Below the pieces are notes generated by a model. The model did not search any database and was not told where the DNA came from. It was given only the letters and a program-made list of their open reading frames with translations. DNA of 64,000 nucleotides from Sialis fuliginosa. Lineage: Eukaryota; Arthropoda; Insecta; Megaloptera; Sialidae. This document shows, piece by piece, positions 59,371 to 64,000 of this stretch. The translations under genes and the position numbers were made by a program. Location: positions 18,077,001-18,141,000 of the forward strand of contig OY540817.1 in the NCBI GenBank assembly GCA_961205875.1, read 5' to 3'. Each line of letters starts with the position of its first letter. Positions within the stretch are counted from its first letter, which is position 1.

Positions 59371-59475
59371 TAAAAAAATGTATAGCATTTGAAATATATT
59401 CTCTGGGTGACGTCAATTCCCGCACCAACGCTGATTGGTCAAGGAACTATCTATAACAAGACTAACTTGTTTTTG
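59371..59475 (+). repeat. Partial copy of the 154-bp CRE/E2F-motif MITE
   Basis: GTGACGTCAATTCCCGCACC, GCTGATTGGTCAAGGAACTA, then AACTTGTTTTTGTATAT match 19888-20041. The left end is not preserved. Confidence 0.7.
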
Positions 59476-59509
59476 TATATCTTTGCTAAAGATCAAATTC
59501 TTTATAATA

Positions 59510-60205
59510 CAGTAAAAGCTCTTTATTCGCGGGGTATATGTTCCATAAATATGCCGCGAATACAGAAACCGTGAATACGGAATGGTAATTTATATGGGAT
59601 TATAGGGGATACGTTCCTAGGTGACAAAATAAATAAACAAATACAATATAAAAAAATCAATTTAATTGAAGTTTTTGACCATATTGATTAATTATTATCT
59701 TCAGGCTTAGGCAATGGTTTAAAGCATTTTGTAATTTTTTCTTGCTTGGCAGTTTTTAAAAGCTCCTTCAATTCAGACTGATATTCAGCAGTGGCATTAG
59801 CAATTTGCCTCTTAAAAATAAGACTTCGTTCCATAGACGGATCAATTTTCATAAAGAAATCACAAAGCTCATTTGCCATTCTTAAACCTTCACTAAGATT
59901 TTTCAAATTAAATGTCACGTTTCCAGTGCTTGTTGAAGCCTCTTCTTCAATGGGCTGTGAATTTAACATTTCCTCCAAGTCAGTTTCAGTCAAATCTTCA
60001 TCTTTTTTATTAGTCCATTTGACGGCGTTTACAAAGGATATTGGGTTGGATACCTATTGGAATCCTTTTTATTATTATGTATGTACTGATTAGATCCGCG
60101 AATAAAGAAATCTTTAGCCGTGAATATAGGAATTGGGTCGCATTTTTTTAATCCGCGAATAGTGAAAACGCGAATGAAGGAAGCGCAAATAAGGTGCTTT
60201 TACTG
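59510..60205. mobile_element. Tigger/pogo-like element with transposase remnant
   Basis: Ends CAGTAAAAGCTCTTTATTCG / CAGTAAAAGCACCTTATTTG inverted, TA at 59508-59509 and 60206-60207. 696 bp. CCGCGAAT-type blocks repeat near both ends. Confidence 0.88.
59688..60053 (-). pseudogene. Tigger-type transposase C-terminal remnant
   Basis: Open on the minus strand from 60053 to a stop at 59688, about 121 codons with no start ATG at its head. NAVKWTNKKDEDLTETDLEE, then LCDFFMKIDPSMERSLIFKR and a Lys-rich end resemble the region after the DDE domain in Tigger/jerky transposases. The DDE core and DNA-binding domain are absent; the internally deleted element cannot move itself. Confidence 0.7.
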
Positions 60206-60209
60206 TACT

Positions 60210-60992
60210 CGACATAAAAGCACCTATGGTTAAATGGCGAAACAATTATAACAACATCTATTTTTTTCTAGTAACATTTCAACAATGTAAATAAAAACCT
60301 ATAAAACCGCAACAAACAAAATGACGTTAATAAATACTTGTTGGCACTTCAGCTCCAAACATGGTCGATTTTTTGTTCATTATAAATTCATATTCTGATA
60401 CTCGTCCTGACACTTCATAATAATGGTACACACAGATTTAAAAAATATATCCTGTACGACAAACGTCAACAAATATTTATCTTTTTTTTATTGTTCAGCA
60501 CGAACGGCCGTCACGAAAGAAAAGGACAACCATATTCTACGTGACGAAAATAACACGACACATTGCAAAAAAATTCATAATGTATAAATCTGCAAAAAAA
60601 GTTTTTCTTTATGGAGCTATTACACTTTCTATTCACACTGCAGTATATATATTTGTAAGTAGCATGGGGGGGGGGGGAGCGGTGGAGGGGGGGGATAAAG
60701 GGAGAGAGTATGGAAAAATGAGAAAATGTGATATGAATAAAATTACGCACATGTCAAATTGGGGATTACTGTAAAGAACGGCGGTGGTTTGCGACAGTGG
60801 CGCGTTAAGAGGGGGGAAGGGTTACCTAACTGTACACAATTTGTTTATGTGTAATATGGTTAGAATTCGTGTATCATGTTGTCGTAATCATGAATGATAA
60901 TGTGGTTGTTTTAATATATATATGTATAAATCAAAATGATTTGTGAAATTATGTGATTGAATATTTTTATAATTTTGATAGGTTGATAAGTA
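60210..60992. other. Gene-free spacer
   Basis: Contains a G-rich run (60665-60700). Nothing coding supported. Confidence 0.35.
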
Positions 60993-61020
60993 CAGTAGAA
61001 CCTCGACTTGATGAGGAAGT
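60993..61020 (+). repeat. Tigger-like terminus, one-ended
   Basis: TA|CAGTAGAACCTCGACTTGAT resembles the left end of 53833-54024; no right end found. Confidence 0.45.
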
Positions 61021-61045
61021 ATCTGATTAAACTTTAAGTTTGTTA

Positions 61046-61145
61046 TCTCTATATAAAAAATTGTACGTTTGTATGAGTCTTAAAAACTCGGAAATTACTG
61101 AACCGATTTTAATGCGGTTTTCGCCAATAGTTAGATAATTATTTT
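61046..61145 (+). mobile_element. Helitron-like 5' fragment
   Basis: A|TCTCTATATAAAAAATTG and ATGCGGTTTTCGCCAATAG match the 5' part of 45061-45603. Confidence 0.55.
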
Positions 61146-61361
61146 TTTCGTAGTTCGAAATTTAGAACTATTTCGGTTTTTAGACTCCTGATTAAAAATT
61201 ATATGTTTTGGATAGGACTTATAGCATTTATGATCACTTCATTACGGTTTCAGCACTTTTTAATAATACGAATTATAATAAAAGCTTGTTGCAATATTTG
61301 CAATTTGAGGTGAAAACAATATTTTCTATTAATTGAGATGTTATACCAATAAAAATGGGAG

Positions 61362-61720
61362 CGTTCACGACTGACCAAAAAACAGAACAACAAGCTTTGA
61401 TTGGTTGATTCATGGAATTTCTGGTGGAATGTACCAGAAATTAAAAGAATGTCATTTTTTAAGCGTGTAAGGAAGTGAGAAAGAAGTAACTAGAAAGAGA
61501 TAGAAACTAGTGACCAGGTTAACCAAATAACTTTTATGTTCATTTCATGTTGAGCGTTTCTATGAGAACACTAGTTTCTATCTCTTTCTGGTTACTTCTT
61601 TCACACTTCCTTACACGCTTAAAAAATGACATTCTTTAAATTTCTGGTACATTCCACCAGAAATTCCATGAATCAACCAATCAAAGCTCGCTGTTCACTG
61701 TTTTTGGTCAGTCGTGAACG
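61362..61720. mobile_element. Foldback MITE, ~155-bp arms
   Basis: CGTTCACGACTGACCAAAAA at both ends inverted. Arms match through GATTGGTTGATTCATGGAAT and AGAAAGAGATAGAAACTAGT. No TA-type duplication obvious. Confidence 0.85.
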
Positions 61721-61931
61721 TGACCAATAATAATAATAATAAACAGTATATTAAGTAAACGTGAATTTTCGCCTCAAGTCAAAAGCACAGGAACAAATTT
61801 ATGTAGGTAAAGATGTTATACATACTATCCATGTACCACATACTATTTTTTATTATATATTCTACACAAAGTTCATGTTTATGCTATATTTTATGGAAAA
61901 AATAGCATGCTGCTTGTCAATCAAAAACAAA

Positions 61932-62198
61932 TTAATCTCTCGCCACTACAAATGCATTTAATTCAGAATGAAAAATTTTCGATGAAAATTTAACAACAAA
62001 CAACAATAAGAGAAAAACCAGGATACCAAAAAGATAAATCCAGCGCTGTGTATAAATGTTCATAAAAACGAATAAGATGAAGGCGTTTATAATACTACAA
62101 AATAAAAATAAAAATTCGGCACCACTTTTATTCAAATTTAATATAAAGCCACCAATAAATATAATGTAAAAAAATAAACAAAATATCTGTCTATTCAT
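61932..62198 (-). CDS. Possible small membrane protein, unrecognised
   Basis: 88 codons from ATG at 62198 to TAA at 61932. Three hydrophobic stretches (about 5-20, 28-46 and 53-71) with short polar turns (NLNKSGAE, NIYTQRW). Codon use includes GGC, GCC and AACGCC, slightly better than AT noise. A CpG-rich island and a CA repeat lie just upstream on this strand. No family recognised. In AT-rich DNA, Phe/Ile/Leu-rich ORFs arise by chance, so this is tentative; it could also be one exon of a larger gene. Confidence 0.25.
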   Translation of the reverse strand: MNRQIFCLFFYIIFIGGFILNLNKSGAEFLFLFCSIINAFILFVFMNIYTQRWIYLFGILVFLLLLFVVKFSSKIFHSELNAFVVARD

Positions 62199-62261
62199 TT
62201 TAAAATCGACACATATTACCTGACATTTTTTCTACATATAATTCGCTGATTATTACCATAC

Positions 62262-62294
62262 TCACACACACACACACACATACACACACACACT
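62262..62294 (+). repeat. (CA)n microsatellite
   Basis: CACACA repeat with one T interruption. Confidence 0.9.
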
Positions 62295-62570
62295 CACCGC
62301 CAATGGGAGCGATAGACCCAAGCCGCGGCTAGAAGTGGGGTAAACGGGGGAATGGATGTGTGTAGCTCAACACCAAAGCGAAACTCCGGTTTCAGTTTAG
62401 ATCTGTACTCCGAATCGCCCGGATTTATATGCGCGGTTATACATACAGCATCTTCACCAGATCTACCTACGGTATCTCGGTCCTTCCTTCTATCTTTCCA
62501 TCCCATTGTTGTGGGGATTGGAATTAAACCGACTCGCGCGCTAGAGGAAAAACAAAAGATATCCTTCAAT
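62295..62570. other. CpG-rich island, possible promoter or exon
   Basis: Locally GC- and CpG-rich (AAGCCGCGGCTAG, TCGCCCGGATT, GACTCGCGCGCTAG) in an AT-rich setting. Both strands carry 74-91-codon open frames across it, typical of stop-poor GC-rich DNA, so no coding call is made. Confidence 0.35.
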
Positions 62571-62909
62571 ATTTAAATTTCACTTTGTTGCGCGCTGCAA
62601 CATCGCTTTTTGTTTTTTCGGTTCGTTTTTGTTTTATTTTGTTGTTTGAAATCCCGGGGAGTTTGATGTGCATGTATATTTTAAAACTTGTTCTCCGTGG
62701 TTTCTATAGACAATGATGTGATAAGGATATTAAAAATGAAACTATGCCAAATGTACAAGTTGATAGCGATTACATAACTTATAAAGGTAACTTTTTTGCA
62801 TGATATTATTATATTAAATATGATAATTATTTATATATATTTTATTATATATTGTAGTTTTCGCTTAGAAGAAGTTTCCTTGTTCAGGAATTATTACTTC
62901 TTTATATGT

Positions 62910-63390
62910 AAGGTAAATTCACCAGTTATGGTCGCTGTCGCTATAATAGCAAGTTTTTTTTTGATGAATGGACTTGTTTTTTGTAATTCTCATGAACTCA
63001 TGTTACTAATAAAACAAGTAACTCTTTATTTAATCTATTTAATTACTAAAGTCCGTTTTTTTTTTAATTATAGCCTTTTATTTTGTTCATGTTTTTTCTC
63101 CAGTACTACGACACAAAAGATATAAAAGAAAGAATTGTTAAATTTGAAACAATGTAAAGCAGTTGCTATATATGATAATATAATAATTAATAAATAAATT
63201 ATACCAATAATTAGTTTAAATGTCCACCATTTTGATACCTATTGACCGATTGTCATCAAATCACGCTGTAAGACAGATTAATATTCAGAAATGGTAGTAT
63301 TCAAATATCAACACATATTTCTAATTCAGTACATTTAAAAAAAAATTATGATTATTGGGGTCATATCCAAGACTGGTGCCACTACCTTAT
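62910..63390 (+). repeat. Family B, copy with both ends
   Basis: Starts AAGGTAAATTCACCAGTTAT and ends CAAGACTGGTGCCACTACCT, retaining the right end and a damaged left end. Interior deleted between TTTTTCTCCAGTA and CTACGACAC. Confidence 0.8.
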
Positions 63391-64000
63391 GTATTTGATG
63401 TTTGAATATCGAAATTGTTTGCGATACTTACACCGCGTTGTGGCTGTATTTCGCTCAGTGAGCGTTTTGGTGTTTTTTGGGCGTGACAAAGTTATTTGCA
63501 TTTATATTTTGAGTTTATTTTAACTTATTGAAATTGATTGTTGAACGTTTTGAATATCAAATCGTGTGCTTGATTTTAAAATTCGACCTTATAAAAATAT
63601 TTCCTAAGAATTTTTACAAATATTACTAACTAAGAAATGGAGGACAATTAGTCAAAAAGTATGCTTTTTGTCCATAAATTAATAAAATTCTAGTGATTAT
63701 ATTTTGTATTAAAATTTCTCCGCGGCTTTATCCGCGTATATTTAAAATCGGTGAATGCCCGCGAATGTCGCTGATCTAAAAAAATATATACAGAAAGGAA
63801 ATTAGGCGGGAGGAAGGGGGCAATTTAAAAGGAAGCTCCTAACAGAAGATTTATATATATATTTATTTTTTTCAGAAAAACATTTTTTTTAAGGATCTCT
63901 CAACAAGGGACCTAAAATTATTATCGGCCTAGGGACCCTAACGATAGTAGCGCGTTATATTATCACGGACGATGGGAATACTGTTGATTTAAGTACATAA
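63391..64000. other. Gene-free spacer to window end
   Basis: AT-rich; no gene or complete repeat supported. Confidence 0.4.

Noticed and set aside
62294-62576. Overlapping 91- and 74-codon ORFs
   Set aside because: Both strands are open because the patch is GC-rich and stop-poor; neither resembles a known protein.

Overview
This is an AT-rich (roughly 70% A+T by eye) arthropod nuclear window, most likely insect. Support for this comes from spliced genes with GT-AG introns, an insect-style sigma-class glutathione S-transferase and an ABHD4/ABHD5-type hydrolase, and a dense load of insect-type MITEs, Helitron-like elements and mariner/Tigger, hAT and Harbinger-like elements. I cannot fix the insect order from sequence alone. 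Two intact protein-coding genes are supported, both on the + strand.

Gene 1 (13633-25959) is a sigma-class GST / haematopoietic prostaglandin-D-synthase-like enzyme with four coding exons giving 208 aa. Its exons are GC-rich islands separated by three large introns of about 3.3, 5.3 and 3.2 kb, which hold many transposable elements. Gene 2 (39080-41688) is an ABHD4/ABHD5 (CGI-58, Drosophila pummelig)-like alpha/beta hydrolase with eight coding exons giving 386 aa, compact introns, and AT-rich codons unlike gene 1. All exon junctions in both genes keep the reading frame with canonical GT/AG sites.

Layout: 1-13100 is repeat sea (foldback, Harbinger-like, hAT, Helitron fragments and a recurrent roughly 0.7-kb nonautonomous family, called family B here). 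13105-25959 is the GST locus, with a MITE just upstream, a 160-bp tandem array at the start of intron 1, Tigger-like, mariner-like and nested MITEs in intron 2, and a TTAA-flanked element in intron 3. 26061-28622 holds G-rich and palindromic elements. 29949-36188 looks like one 6.24-kb terminal-inverted-repeat element that holds a decayed, intron-containing minus-strand gene which I do not recognise, plus a younger hAT insertion with a perfect 8-bp target duplication. 36190-39079 is mostly AT-rich spacer. 39080-43100 is the ABHD gene and its 3' region. 43485-64000 is repeat-rich, with a THAP-like remnant in a TIR element, a Helitron-like element with a 3' hairpin, foldback mariner-like MITEs, Tigger-like elements with transposase remnants, and a CpG-rich island near 62300-62560 beside a possible small membrane-protein ORF.

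The two intact genes have no obvious functional link. The strongest unusual material is the 6.24-kb element with the unknown gene, the many nested insertions whose target duplications can be read directly (including a paralogous copy that shows one pre-insertion site), and a MITE whose core combines CRE, E2F-like and CCAAT-type promoter motifs.
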